A DNA stretch of 64,000 bases from Nioella sp965215655 (GCF_965215655.1 NZ_OZ244111.1:2108001-2172000); one strand, 5' to 3'. Shown: positions 8,548 through 17,274, counted from the stretch's first letter. Notes: generated by a model from the letters alone, not told the origin. Program-made: numbers and translations.

Positions 8548-9003
8548 GACGGTCTCGCCTTCGGTCCTCCCCCTGTTCCCCTGCCGGGATCAGGCCGTTC
8601 TGAAGTAACGGTAGATCGGCAACCCACCGGGGCGCAGCGCCGGAGCAACGCTGTTGCGGCAGATCACCGGCGTCGCCTCGTGGGTCAGGCCAGCGGAATT
8701 CCTGTTGCCCGAGAATGAATTCAAAGCGCCCCCCGTCGGGCGGGGCCAGCTCCAATATCTGCGCGGCCCCACTTTCGGCAGCACCAGCCGCCAGCGGGCC
8801 CCGTTCATGTTCCCCGTCGTCTGGCGCTATCTCGAAAACCTCACCTCTCTTCGCGATGCCATGCGTCAGGTTGGACGCTACGACATCAACTCGGCGAAAC
8901 TGGACCAGCGCGCGCGATCTATCCTGTTGGGCGCGAAAGGCTGAGTCGGGATGGATCGCGAATGGATAAATTCTATTTTTTTCATAATCTTATATTCCGT
9001 TCT
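8548..9003. other. Gene-poor stretch beside the decayed locus
   Basis: No convincing intact gene. A 96-codon frame on the + strand (8654-8944) has a protein-like C-terminal half (FPVVWRYLENLTSLRDAM) but no recognisable family and no clear ribosome site, so it may be a fragment left by the same deletion that made the chimera at 7654-8547. The last 40 bases before the aminotransferase stop are AT-rich (TTCTATTTTTTTCATAATC) and could help terminate the minus-strand operon that ends at 9004. Confidence 0.4.
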
Positions 9004-10290
9004 TTACATCCCAAGATGATCCGCCACAGCCTTGGCCGCGTTCCGGAAGGCACTGCGGGTCGCTTCCAGATCTTCCGATCCCAGGGTCAGCGACGGGTAG
9101 AGCTTTCCGGGGGATTTGAAGATCCCCTGACTGCGCAAGCTGCGGTTCCAGACTTCATTCAGCATCGGGTCCCGGTGCTTCGCGCTGCGATAATCAACCG
9201 GGTCGGCGTCGGTGAAATATACGTCGAACAGGGTCGCGTCTCCGCAAAGGCGGTGCGCGATACCGTGATCGGACAGCGCCGCGGACTGCATGTCCATCAA
9301 GCGCTGACCAAGATCGCGCAGCCGGTCATACTGGCCCGGACGGCGCAGGATCTCCATCGTCTTGAGGCCCGCTGCCGCCGCAACCGGATTGCCCGACAGC
9401 GTGCCCAACTGCATCAGCCATTTCTCGGACCCCACAGCCGACTTGTCGAAATGCGCCATGATCCCGGCCCGTGCCCCGAGTGCGGCCAGCGGGAAGCCCC
9501 CGCCGATGATCTTGCCCAGGGTGCAGATATCCGGTGTCACGCCATAGCGTTCCTGCGCGCCGCCATAGGCGAGGCGGAAGCCGGTGACGATCTCGTCGAA
9601 GATCAGTAACACCCCATGCGCGTCACACAGATCGCGCAGACCCTGCAGAAAGCCGGGCTGCGCCGGAATGATGCGCTGCAGGGGCTCTGCGATGATCGCG
9701 GCAATGTCGTCATGTTCATCCAGAAGCGACGCCACCGCCGCGAGATCGTTGAAGGGCGCGATCAGCATCTCCTCGGCCACGCTGTCGGGGATGCCGGCGC
9801 TGTCGGGCACGGCCGTGGGGAAATTGACCTCGCGGGCGGGGGCAAGGCTCATCTGTGCCTCTGCGGACATGCCGTGATAGCCGCCCTCGAATTTCAGGAT
9901 CTTCGGCTTGCCGGTGTAAGCGCGGGCCAAGCGGATGGCGTACATATCCGCCTCGCCACCCGAGGTGACGAAGCGCACCTGTTCGCAGCAGGGAACGGCA
10001 TCGACAATGGCCTCGGCAAGTTCGATGCCCCTGGCGTTATTGGCAAAGAAGGTCATGCCCTTCGGCAACTGTTCCAGAACGGCCTCCATCACTTCCGGGT
10101 CCCCATGGCCCAGAAGCATCGGGCCGGACCCGATCAGGTAGTCGATGTACGCATTGCCATCCTCGTCCCAGACATGGCTGCCCTGCCCCCGAGCAATCAC
10201 GATGGAGGCGTCGAAATTGCCGAAGCCCGCGGCAGGCAGCACCTCGCGGGCGCGGGCGATCCAGTCGGCTTGGCTGTGCAGAATGTTCAT
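9004..10290 (-). CDS. Class III aminotransferase, glutamate-1-semialdehyde aminomutase-like
   Basis: 428 residues with the full PLP fold type I layout: SGGEADMYAIRLARA near residue 110 (phosphate and substrate region), FDEIVTGFR near 230 with the PLP-pyridine Asp, and LGKIIGGGFP near 260 with the Schiff-base Lys. It resembles glutamate-1-semialdehyde 2,1-aminomutases, but it sits last in a catabolic operon rather than with haem genes, and homologues in such places usually act as omega-amino acid transaminases or aminomutases on other substrates. It lies 4 bases after the enolase-superfamily gene, so co-expression is very likely. The exact substrate cannot be read from the sequence. Confidence 0.85.
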   Translation of the reverse strand: MNILHSQADWIARAREVLPAAGFGNFDASIVIARGQGSHVWDEDGNAYIDYLIGSGPMLLGHGDPEVMEAVLEQLPKGMTFFANNARGIELAEAIVDAVPCCEQVRFVTSGGEADMYAIRLARAYTGKPKILKFEGGYHGMSAEAQMSLAPAREVNFPTAVPDSAGIPDSVAEEMLIAPFNDLAAVASLLDEHDDIAAIIAEPLQRIIPAQPGFLQGLRDLCDAHGVLLIFDEIVTGFRLAYGGAQERYGVTPDICTLGKIIGGGFPLAALGARAGIMAHFDKSAVGSEKWLMQLGTLSGNPVAAAAGLKTMEILRRPGQYDRLRDLGQRLMDMQSAALSDHGIAHRLCGDATLFDVYFTDADPVDYRSAKHRDPMLNEVWNRSLRSQGIFKSPGKLYPSLTLGSEDLEATRSAFRNAAKAVADHLGM

Positions 10291-10294
10291 GAGG

Positions 10295-11398
10295 TCACTC
10301 CAGTATCAGGTCGGGGTGTCCAAGCGCCTGACGATCAGGCAGGATCCCGAGGCCGGGGCCATCGGGGGGCGAAAGGCGGCCGGCCTTGCGACCCGGTGCA
10401 TCGGGGGCAAGACGCGGGGCAACATAGCCGGAAAGGTCACAGGTATTGAGCAGGCGGCGCGGATCCGTGGACGCTGCCAGATGGGACAGCGCGGCGGTGG
10501 TGATATCGCTGCCCCAGGTATCCTCGATGCACATCTTCGCGCCCAGATGATAGCACAGGTCGCGCGCAGCGCGGGTGGCGGAGAGCCCGCCGAATTTCGA
10601 CAGCTTCAGCGCCACTGCATCCATGCAGCCATGGGCGTGGGCCTTGAGCAGGCTTTCGGTGTCATGGGCCAGTTCGTCGAGCTTCATCGGCAGGCCGGTC
10701 GCGGTTTTCACCCGCGCGCAATCCTCGATCGTCGCGCAGGGCTGTTCCAGCATGATATCGAGATCCGACACCGCCCGGCCCACGCGGGTGGCATCGAGCG
10801 AGGTCGCGCCGCAGTTCCAGTCGCCATAGACGAGCGGGCCCTCGCCCACGGCCTCGCGCACGAGGCGCAGCCGGGCAACATCGGCCTGCCAGTTGCTGTC
10901 TGCCCCGAGCTTGACCTGGAACTGGGTGATGCCGCTGGCCTGTGCCTCACGCGCGATGCGGGCCATGTCTTCGGGCGCGATACAGGTGATGGAGTGGTAA
11001 AGCGGCATGTCCTGCGCCTGCCGTCCGCCCAGAAGCGTGTAGAGCGGCAGCCCGGCGGCCCGCCCGGTAAGATCCCAGAGCGCGATATCGAGGGCGGATT
11101 TGGCGTAGCGGTGACCGATCAGCCAATCGTTGGCCTTGCGCATCATTGCCTCTGGCCCGATCGGGTCGGTGCCAAGCAGGACGGGGGCAAGCTCGGTCAG
11201 GGCCGGGGCCACGCCACGGGCGTAGGCCGGCAGGTAATGCGGGATCGGGCAAACCTCACCCCAGCCAGTAAGGCCGGTATCGGTATCGAGCGCGATGACC
11301 ACGGTTTCGACCGTGTCGCAGGTCTTGCCGTCGGCCATGTAATAGGTCTCATGGCTGGTCAGCGGCACATGCCAGAGGGAGATGCGGGTGAGTTTCAT
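10295..11398 (-). CDS. Enolase-superfamily (mandelate racemase/MLE) enzyme, hydroxyproline-type
   Basis: 367 residues from ATG 11398 (MKLTRISLWHVPL). The frame stays open upstream, but only through an intergenic repeat, so that extension is not coding. It has the N-terminal capping domain (TGLTGWGEVCP) and the barrel with FQVKLGAD near residue 165 for the first catalytic Lys, the metal ligands in GDWN and LEQP, and ALKLSKFGG for the second basic position. MR-subgroup members of this type include cis-3-hydroxy-L-proline dehydratase and 4-hydroxyproline-betaine 2-epimerase. It acts by Mg-assisted proton abstraction alpha to a carboxylate. It is a paralogue of the gene at 11535-12647, separated from it by a repeat element. 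Confidence 0.8.
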   Translation of the reverse strand: MKLTRISLWHVPLTSHETYYMADGKTCDTVETVVIALDTDTGLTGWGEVCPIPHYLPAYARGVAPALTELAPVLLGTDPIGPEAMMRKANDWLIGHRYAKSALDIALWDLTGRAAGLPLYTLLGGRQAQDMPLYHSITCIAPEDMARIAREAQASGITQFQVKLGADSNWQADVARLRLVREAVGEGPLVYGDWNCGATSLDATRVGRAVSDLDIMLEQPCATIEDCARVKTATGLPMKLDELAHDTESLLKAHAHGCMDAVALKLSKFGGLSATRAARDLCYHLGAKMCIEDTWGSDITTAALSHLAASTDPRRLLNTCDLSGYVAPRLAPDAPGRKAGRLSPPDGPGLGILPDRQALGHPDLILE

Positions 11399-11414
11399 GC
11401 GCGTTGTCCTGATG

Positions 11415-11528
11415 AGGGTTTCGCCGCCTTCGGCGTCGATCCGCGCGCGACCGGTCCGATCGCGCGGGAGGGGGCTCTGCCCCCGTCGGCTAACGCCGAC
11501 TCCCCCGAGGTATTTTTGCCAAGATGAA
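11415..11528. repeat. Intergenic palindrome-rich repeat, copy 1
   Basis: About 114 bases matching a second copy at 14650-14767. The order of blocks is the same: TTTCGCCGCCTTCGGCGTCG, then a variable stem, then GGGGGC-n-GCCCCC, then GTCGG..CGCCGACTCCCCC, ending here with ATTTTTGCCAAGATGAA. Three nested hairpins are visible. This end sequence is, from general knowledge, a common intergenic element in Rhodobacteraceae. It separates the two enolase-superfamily genes of the minus-strand operon and may attenuate or stabilise the transcript. Confidence 0.85.
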
Positions 11529-11534
11529 AGGGCA

Positions 11535-12647
11535 TCAGCAGGCCTCATAGATGGCGACGGGCTGTCCGAGGGCGTTTTCGTCGGGGTGGACGCCGAGGCC
11601 GGGTGTCTCGGGCAGATGCAGGTGGCCGTCGAGATTGCGCGGACCGCGACCACCCGCGATATCGACGGTGATCATGTCCTGGCAGGCCCAGACCGCCTTG
11701 CAGTTCGCATCGGAAATGGTGGCGGCGAAATGCAGCGCCTCGGTATCGGCCAGCACCGATCCGCCGGTGGCCATGACGAACATGTCGATGCCATGGGCGA
11801 GCGCCACATCGCGCATACGGGCCGCCTTGGTCAGCCCACCCACGCGGTTCAGTTTGATGCCGAAGACCTCCGCCAGACCGTCGCGGGCGATGCGGGTTGC
11901 GTCCTGCAGGGTGACGAGCGCCTCGTCCACGCTGACAGGGGCCGCGTGTTTCGCGCGGAGCGCGGCGATGTCGTCGAGCGTTTCACCGGGCTGTTCGAAC
12001 ATGACGCAGAGCTCTTCCGTGGCCTGCATAACCGACAGGGCCTGTTGACGGGTCCAGCCGCGATTGACGTCGTAGAGGATGATCTCATGCGGGGCGCGGT
12101 GTGCCTCCACGTCCCGGATGCGGGCGATGTCGCGGGCCACGTCGCCGCCGATCTTGACGGAATGGGCGATATAGCCGCGCTGGCGATAGCGGTCCATCAC
12201 GGCGCGGGTTTCCTCGACGGTCTTGGCCCCGACCGAAGACGCGATGGGGCGCGGCGTGCGGCTGCCGCCGCCCATAAGATCGGCAATCGGCAGGCCCGCC
12301 GCCTGACCGGCTATGTCCCAGCAGGCCATGTCGATGGGGGATTTCGCGTAGAGATGACCGGGCAACGCGAGGTCCATGGCGCGTTCCACATCGAGCACCC
12401 GGCGCGGGTCGAGGCCAAGGAGGAAGGGGGCCATGGTCTCGATCCCTGCCCGGATGCCGGGGCCGTGGGCGGGCACATAGGTGTGGCCCCAGGGCGTACC
12501 CTCGCCCCATCCGGTGATGCCTTCGTCGGTGTCCAGCTTCACGAAGGTCGCGTCGAGCGTTTCGAATTTCAGCCGCCCGCCGGAAAGCCAATAAGGATGC
12601 TCCAGCGGCAGGTCGACATGGTAGACGGTGATGCGGGTCAGCTTCAT
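11535..12647 (-). CDS. cis-3-hydroxy-L-proline dehydratase-like enolase-superfamily enzyme
   Basis: 370 residues. The N-terminus (HPYWLSGGRLKFETLDATFV, then GEGTPWGHTYVPAHGPG) closely follows the characterised cis-3-hydroxy-L-proline dehydratase group as I remember it. Barrel features are HSVKIGGD near residue 165, the metal ligands in YDVN, FEQP and VDEAL, and FGIKLNRVGG near 260. The expected reaction is syn-dehydration of cis-3-hydroxy-L-proline to a pyrroline, but a betaine epimerase role is possible because the neighbours (Rieske oxygenase, FAD/GcvT dehydrogenase) are demethylating. The ATG overlaps the stop of the small cupin gene upstream (ATGA at 12647-12644). Confidence 0.8.
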   Translation of the reverse strand: MKLTRITVYHVDLPLEHPYWLSGGRLKFETLDATFVKLDTDEGITGWGEGTPWGHTYVPAHGPGIRAGIETMAPFLLGLDPRRVLDVERAMDLALPGHLYAKSPIDMACWDIAGQAAGLPIADLMGGGSRTPRPIASSVGAKTVEETRAVMDRYRQRGYIAHSVKIGGDVARDIARIRDVEAHRAPHEIILYDVNRGWTRQQALSVMQATEELCVMFEQPGETLDDIAALRAKHAAPVSVDEALVTLQDATRIARDGLAEVFGIKLNRVGGLTKAARMRDVALAHGIDMFVMATGGSVLADTEALHFAATISDANCKAVWACQDMITVDIAGGRGPRNLDGHLHLPETPGLGVHPDENALGQPVAIYEAC

Positions 12648-12931
12648 TTCAGTTCGACCTCGATGAAGGACATCTCTGCGCTGCCCGCGTTGATCACGTT
12701 GTGTTCGACCCCCTCGATTCGGCGATAGGCGGCGCCTGCGGGCACTGTGGTTTCGGTGACAGTCCCGTCGGGATGTTCCAGCCGCATGTGGCAGTCGGTG
12801 AGCGCGGTGATGACGTAGTCGAAGCCGTGCCGGTGCCAGCCGGTTTGCTGCCCCGGTGCGAAGGTGAAGCGGGTCACGCGGGTGCGGGCGTCGTCGATAA
12901 GTTGGTCGGCGGTGCAGGTCATGTCGGTCAT
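12644..12931 (-). CDS. Small single-domain cupin, BauB-like
   Basis: 95 residues forming one cupin barrel. It shows FAPGQQTGWHRHGFDYVI near residue 24 for the first metal motif and GVEHNVINAG near 73 for the second His. It resembles the small cupins annotated BauB (beta-alanine/polyamine degradation), whose chemistry is poorly defined. The metal ligand set is plausible but reduced. It is translationally coupled to the enolase-superfamily gene downstream and follows the DddQ-type lyase gene by 28 bases, so it belongs to the same operon. A second ATG at codon 4 (12922) is an alternative start. Confidence 0.75.
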   Translation of the reverse strand: MTDMTCTADQLIDDARTRVTRFTFAPGQQTGWHRHGFDYVITALTDCHMRLEHPDGTVTETTVPAGAAYRRIEGVEHNVINAGSAEMSFIEVELK

Positions 12932-12959
12932 GTCCGGGGGCCTTGTGCTGCTTGGATGA

Positions 12960-13553
12960 TCATGCGGTGCCCATCCGTGGCACGCCCGTCAGCCCGGCGC
13001 CGCGCCACAGGACAAGCGCCAGAACAGGGCTGTCACCGGTGGTCATCTGGTGGGGCTGGTTCGAGCGGTGGATACGGATATCGCCGGGGCGTAGGGTGAC
13101 GGGGGGCTCGCCCTCGGCCTCGAACAGCGCTTCGCCTGCGAGAATGTAGTAGAGTTCCTCGGCCTCGTGCAGATGCCAGGGGTAATAGAGGTTCTCGCCC
13201 CAATAGGCGATGTAGACGCGGATCTCGTCGGACCGGTAATGGCCTTCAGGCCCCACCAGCTCGAACCAGCCGTAGCGGTTGAGGAAATCCTGCCCGACCT
13301 CGTCCACGGTATAGGTCTGCTGCCAGTCCGCGTAGTCGGTCAGGTCGCGGATCGCGTTGCTTGTGGCGAGGGTGGCGTCGATATGGCCCTCGGACCAGGC
13401 CTTGAGGATGTCGGCTGCGGGGATCGGGCGGGGCGCCTTGGGGGCGGGTAAAGCGAGGGGCCAGCCAGCGAAGCCCATCAGCGCGGGGGTGGAGGCCACC
13501 AGCATGGTCAGCGCATGATAGGCGCGGGCAAAAGCCAGATCGACGGGGGTCAC
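12960..13553 (-). CDS. dddQ: DMSP lyase DddQ-type cupin
   Basis: 197 residues, starting at GTG 13553, which overlaps the upstream stop (GTGA). The C-terminal cupin has YYPWHLHEAEELYY: Tyr124, His129, Glu133 and Tyr135 take the spacing of Y120, H125, E129 and Y131 of the characterised Ruegeria DddQ, and the last zinc ligand is His168 in NQPHQM. LALVLWRG at the end is also family-typical, and length fits (about 200). DddQ cleaves dimethylsulfoniopropionate to acrylate and dimethyl sulfide in the cytoplasm, using a Tyr base and Zn/Fe. Its placement inside an N-methyl/hydroxyproline-type catabolic operon is notable: it may be a true DMSP lyase or have a related beta-eliminating role. Confidence 0.85.
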   Translation of the reverse strand: MTPVDLAFARAYHALTMLVASTPALMGFAGWPLALPAPKAPRPIPAADILKAWSEGHIDATLATSNAIRDLTDYADWQQTYTVDEVGQDFLNRYGWFELVGPEGHYRSDEIRVYIAYWGENLYYPWHLHEAEELYYILAGEALFEAEGEPPVTLRPGDIRIHRSNQPHQMTTGDSPVLALVLWRGAGLTGVPRMGTA

Positions 13554-14629
13554 GGGATCACCACGATGTTGCCGGTGTGGCGTTTCTCGATGAAGGCGGT
13601 CTGGGCTTCGCGAAGCTGTGCCAGCGGGTAGGTGGCGGCGAGCGCCGGTTTGATCTCACCTGCCTCTATGTAGCGGACAAGATTGGGCATCACGTCGAGG
13701 TCGATGACGGTGGAGCCGGTGAAGGTCAGGTCACGCAGGTAGAGCGTGCGCAGGTCAAGCTCCACCATCGGCCCCGCAATGGCGCCCGAACAGGTGTAGC
13801 GCCCGCCGCGGTCCAGCACGTCGATGAGCTGGGGCCAGTAGGGGCCGCCGACGATATCGGCCACGACGGTGATTTTCTCATCGCCTAGGGCCGCGCGCAG
13901 GTTCTCAGGTGCGCGCGGCAGGATGCGGTCGGGGCCAAGCTGCGCGACCTCGGCATGTTTCGCCTCCGCTGCCATCGCTATGACCCGCGCGCCGCGCCGC
14001 TTTGCCAATTGCACCAACGCGCCGCCGACGCCGCCGGACGCGCCGGGGACCAGTACGGTATCGGCGTCAGTTACCTGCGCGCGGGTCAGCATGCCCTCGG
14101 CGGTGGAATAAGAGCAGGAAAAGGTCGCAAGCTCGGCATCCGAGAGGTCCGATTGCACCGCCAGCGCGTTGCGCGCCGGGATGGTGCAGTATTGCGCAAA
14201 ACCGCCATCGCGCTCAGAGCCGAAATAGCCCGTTTTTGCCTTGTTGGTCAGGTCATCAGGGTCACGCAGCCAGTTGTCGGTAATCACCCGCTCGCCGATG
14301 CGGGCCGCATCCACGCCATCGCCGACGGTCACGATCTGCCCGCAGACATCGGCCCCCTGGATGCGCGGGAAGGCAAGGGGCGCACCGCCCCAGGATGGGT
14401 CTTCGTCATTTACTGTTTCGAAACCCTCACCCGTCGTTCGGTCCGTCACCGCCTTGGAATACCAGCCCGAGCGGGTGTTCACATCGGTATTGTTCATGCC
14501 GCAGGCCCCAACCCTGATCAGTACCTCGCCGGGGGCGGGGCTGGGAACCGGCCAGTCTTCTCGCCACTCGTATTTGTCGAGGCCGCCGTGGCCGGTGAGG
14601 ATCATGGCTGACATGGTGGTCGGGATCAT
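13550..14629 (-). CDS. Medium-chain (MDR) zinc-binding-type dehydrogenase/reductase
   Basis: 359 residues. The N-terminal GroES-like domain has VGACGMNNTDVNTRSG, where zinc MDR enzymes have Cys-Gly-x-x-x-x-D. A Rossmann motif VPGASGGVGGALVQLAKRRG lies near residue 195. It lacks the full structural-zinc Cys cluster, so it is closer to the quinone-oxidoreductase/acryloyl-CoA reductase branch than to classical alcohol dehydrogenases. Being translationally coupled to dddQ, it could handle the acrylate-derived or 3-hydroxypropionate-derived product, but that is inference from position. It is first in the operon segment after the repeat at 14650-14767. Confidence 0.8.
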   Translation of the reverse strand: MIPTTMSAMILTGHGGLDKYEWREDWPVPSPAPGEVLIRVGACGMNNTDVNTRSGWYSKAVTDRTTGEGFETVNDEDPSWGGAPLAFPRIQGADVCGQIVTVGDGVDAARIGERVITDNWLRDPDDLTNKAKTGYFGSERDGGFAQYCTIPARNALAVQSDLSDAELATFSCSYSTAEGMLTRAQVTDADTVLVPGASGGVGGALVQLAKRRGARVIAMAAEAKHAEVAQLGPDRILPRAPENLRAALGDEKITVVADIVGGPYWPQLIDVLDRGGRYTCSGAIAGPMVELDLRTLYLRDLTFTGSTVIDLDVMPNLVRYIEAGEIKPALAATYPLAQLREAQTAFIEKRHTGNIVVIP

Positions 14630-14649
14630 GGGTGCTCTCCTGTGACTAT

Positions 14650-14767
14650 GGGGATTTCGCCGCCTTCGGCGTCGATCCGCGCGTGATCCTTGCGGATCAC
14701 ACGGCAGGGGGCGCTGCCCCCGTCGGTTGACGCCGACTCCCCCGGACTATTTGGACCTAGAAGACCG
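14650..14767. repeat. Intergenic palindrome-rich repeat, copy 2
   Basis: Second copy of the element at 11415-11528, with the same hairpin blocks (TTTCGCCGCCTTCGGCGTCG, GGGGGCGCTGCCCCC, GTCGGTTGACGCCGACTCCC) but a diverged end (GGACTATTTGGACC). It lies between the MDR gene and the FAD/GcvT gene on the minus strand. Confidence 0.85.
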
Positions 14768-14768
14768 A

Positions 14769-17225
14769 TCATGCGGCGCTGTCCGTTCTGGGCCGCAGGC
14801 TGTCGGGGTCATAGGCCGGGGCACCCAGAACGCGGGCCGCACGGGGTTCGCCGGCAATCAGCACCTCAAGCGCGGTGCCGGGGGTGGTGGCATGAGGTTT
14901 GAGATAGGCGAAGGCGAGGATTTTTCCGACCGTATGGCCATAGGCGACGGAGGCGGTGGCCCCCACGACTTTGCCATCCAGCCTGACCGCTTCGCCACCA
15001 TGCCCGTCCTCGATGCCGTCGGGCTCGATCTCCAGATAGGTGCAGATCCAGGGTTGTTCGTCTTTTTCCGCGCTGGCGCGCGTGGCCTCGGCCCCCAGGT
15101 AGTCCTTGTCGAGCCTGACGAAGCGCATGACATTGGCCTCGGGCAAGGTAACCTCGTTGGTCAGTTCACCCGCGCCGGGGAAGGCCTTTTCCATGCGCAA
15201 CGCATTCATCGCGAAGCTGCCGTAATCCGCGATACCATGGGCCTCGCCCGCCGCCCAAAGCGCGGTGTAGACGTCGAGGCAAGCGGCATCGGGCATGTGC
15301 AGTTCCCAGCCAAGCTCGCCCGCATAGGACATGCGAAAGGCCCAGACCCGGTGTCCGGCGACGGTGATTTCCTGCGCACTGAGCCAGCGGAAGCCCGCGT
15401 TGGAGAGATCGACATCGGTGCAGGCGGCCAGCACGTCGCGCGATCTGGGGCCGTTCAATGACAGGGCGGACCAGGTGGAGGACAGCGCGGTGATAGTCGC
15501 GTTTTCACTGCCCTTGTTCTTGGCCAAGTGATCCAGCAGGCGCTGTTCGAAGAAGGCCGCGCAGACGAGGTAGTATCGGTCCTCAGCCATCCGCACGATT
15601 GTGCATTCCAGCTCGATCCGGCCGCGGCGGTTCAGCATATGGGTCAGGATGATCCCACCATCCTTTTGCGGCATCCGGTTGGCGACCAGCCGGTCAAGGA
15701 GAGCGTATGCGTCAGGCCCCGAGACCTCGACCTTGGTGAAGGCCGTCACATCCATGATGCCCACCCGTTCGCGCACCGCGCGGCATTCCTCGGCCACCAT
15801 GTCGAAGACAGGCGTGCGGCGGAAGGAATAGTGGTCGCGCTGCTCCACCTCCCCCCGCGCGAACCAGCGGGGGCGTTCAAACCCGTAGACCTCCTCATAG
15901 ACCGCGCCCTTGTCCTTCAGCAGGTCGTAGAGCGGCGAGGGTTTGATCGGGCGGCCCTCCAGCCGGTTGAAATGCGGAAAGGGGATTTCGTGGCGCAGCT
16001 TGTAATCCTCATGCGCCTTGATCACCTGCCAATCCTTGGTGGCGTAGCTGCCGAACCGGCGCGGATCGTAGTCGCGCATGTTGATGTCGGCTGCGCCATG
16101 GACCATCCAGCGCGCCAGTTCGCGGGTCAGGCCGGGGCCCCAGCCAATGCCGATCTGGGTGCCGCAACAGCACCAGTAGTTTGTCACGCCGGGGGCGGGC
16201 CCGACCATCGGGTTGCCGTCGGGCGGATGGCTGATCGCGCCATGGACCTCTCGGGTGATGCCAAGTTCCGCGAAGATTGGCATCCGCTCCATCGCGTTTT
16301 CGAGCCAGGGCATGATGCGGTCGTAATCGGCCTGGAAGAGCTCGTTCTCTGCCTCCCACGGGCAATGATCTTCCCAGACGGAGTTGGAGTTTTCCTTCTC
16401 ATAGATGCCGATAAGGCCCTTTTTCTGCTCCATCCGGATATAGCCGGAGACCATCCTGTCATCGCGCACCACTGGAAGTTCGGTGTCCAAATCTTTGAAT
16501 TCAGGAACTTCTTCCGTGACAAGATAGTGGTGGGTCATTGAAGTCATCGGCAATTGCAGGCCCGACCATTCGCCCATCTGGCGCGCATAGGTGCCGCCTG
16601 CGTTAACCACATGTTCACATGTGATTGCGCCTTGCTCCGTCTCCACCAGCCATTCGCCGGAGGGCAGCTGTGTGATGTTGGTGGCCCGGCAACGGCGGAT
16701 GATGCGAACGCCTTTCTGGCGCGCGCCGGTGGCCATGGCCATGGTGACGTTCGAAGGGTCTACATGGCCGTCATCAGGGGTATAAAGCGCGCCGAGCACC
16801 CCATCTAGATTGTAGAACGGATGCTTCTGCGCGATGAACTCCGGCCCCACCAGTTCGATATTGAAGCCAAGCGCGCGCCCCACCGACAGGGTATGGCGCA
16901 GCCAGTCCATCTCGTCTTCCGTATAGGCCAGCCGGAACGACCCGCAGCCATGCCATGTGACGGCTTGGCCGGTCTCTTCCTCCAGCACCCTGGAATAAAG
17001 CCCGATATTGTAATCGACCATCCGCCCCAGCCCATAGGAGCTGGTGGAATGGGTAATCTGCCCCGCCGCATGCCAGGTGCTGCCGCTGGTCAGTTCGGCC
17101 TTTTCCAGCAGGACCGTGTCCGGCCCCCATCCTTCATGGCCTAGGTGATAGGCAAGACCACATCCCATGACACCGCCGCCGACGATGACAACGCGGGCGT
17201 GGGTCGGGAATTCTTTTTGCGACAT
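14769..17225 (-). CDS. FAD-dependent dimethylglycine/sarcosine dehydrogenase-like protein fused to GcvT domain
   Basis: 818 residues from ATG 17225 (AGGA nine bases upstream; a TTG at 17234 is less likely). The FAD-binding motif VVIVGGGVMGCGLAYHL lies near residue 15, and LTSGSTWHAAGQ near 48 carries the His that is the covalent FAD site in dimethylglycine dehydrogenase. A DAO domain runs to about 380, a linker with the FAO-M-type region follows, and a GcvT/aminomethyltransferase fold occupies about 430-818. The family oxidatively demethylates secondary and tertiary amines and passes formaldehyde to tetrahydrofolate. It is divergent from the RpiR gene, with direct repeats between them. Substrate is not readable. 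Confidence 0.85.
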   Translation of the reverse strand: MSQKEFPTHARVVIVGGGVMGCGLAYHLGHEGWGPDTVLLEKAELTSGSTWHAAGQITHSTSSYGLGRMVDYNIGLYSRVLEEETGQAVTWHGCGSFRLAYTEDEMDWLRHTLSVGRALGFNIELVGPEFIAQKHPFYNLDGVLGALYTPDDGHVDPSNVTMAMATGARQKGVRIIRRCRATNITQLPSGEWLVETEQGAITCEHVVNAGGTYARQMGEWSGLQLPMTSMTHHYLVTEEVPEFKDLDTELPVVRDDRMVSGYIRMEQKKGLIGIYEKENSNSVWEDHCPWEAENELFQADYDRIMPWLENAMERMPIFAELGITREVHGAISHPPDGNPMVGPAPGVTNYWCCCGTQIGIGWGPGLTRELARWMVHGAADINMRDYDPRRFGSYATKDWQVIKAHEDYKLRHEIPFPHFNRLEGRPIKPSPLYDLLKDKGAVYEEVYGFERPRWFARGEVEQRDHYSFRRTPVFDMVAEECRAVRERVGIMDVTAFTKVEVSGPDAYALLDRLVANRMPQKDGGIILTHMLNRRGRIELECTIVRMAEDRYYLVCAAFFEQRLLDHLAKNKGSENATITALSSTWSALSLNGPRSRDVLAACTDVDLSNAGFRWLSAQEITVAGHRVWAFRMSYAGELGWELHMPDAACLDVYTALWAAGEAHGIADYGSFAMNALRMEKAFPGAGELTNEVTLPEANVMRFVRLDKDYLGAEATRASAEKDEQPWICTYLEIEPDGIEDGHGGEAVRLDGKVVGATASVAYGHTVGKILAFAYLKPHATTPGTALEVLIAGEPRAARVLGAPAYDPDSLRPRTDSAA

Positions 17226-17274
17226 TTGGGGCAATCCTGTTGGCGAGTCACTTTTCCTGTAGACAGGCTAATCG

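Noticed and set aside
11398..11653. Longer start for the enolase-superfamily gene at 10295-11398
   Set aside because: The extra codons run through the intergenic repeat and match no enolase-superfamily N-terminus, whereas MKLTRI at 11398 does.
13550..14629. Assigning the MDR gene as acuI (acryloyl-CoA reductase)
   Set aside because: The position beside dddQ is suggestive, but length and motifs do not specifically match AcuI, so only a general MDR call is made.
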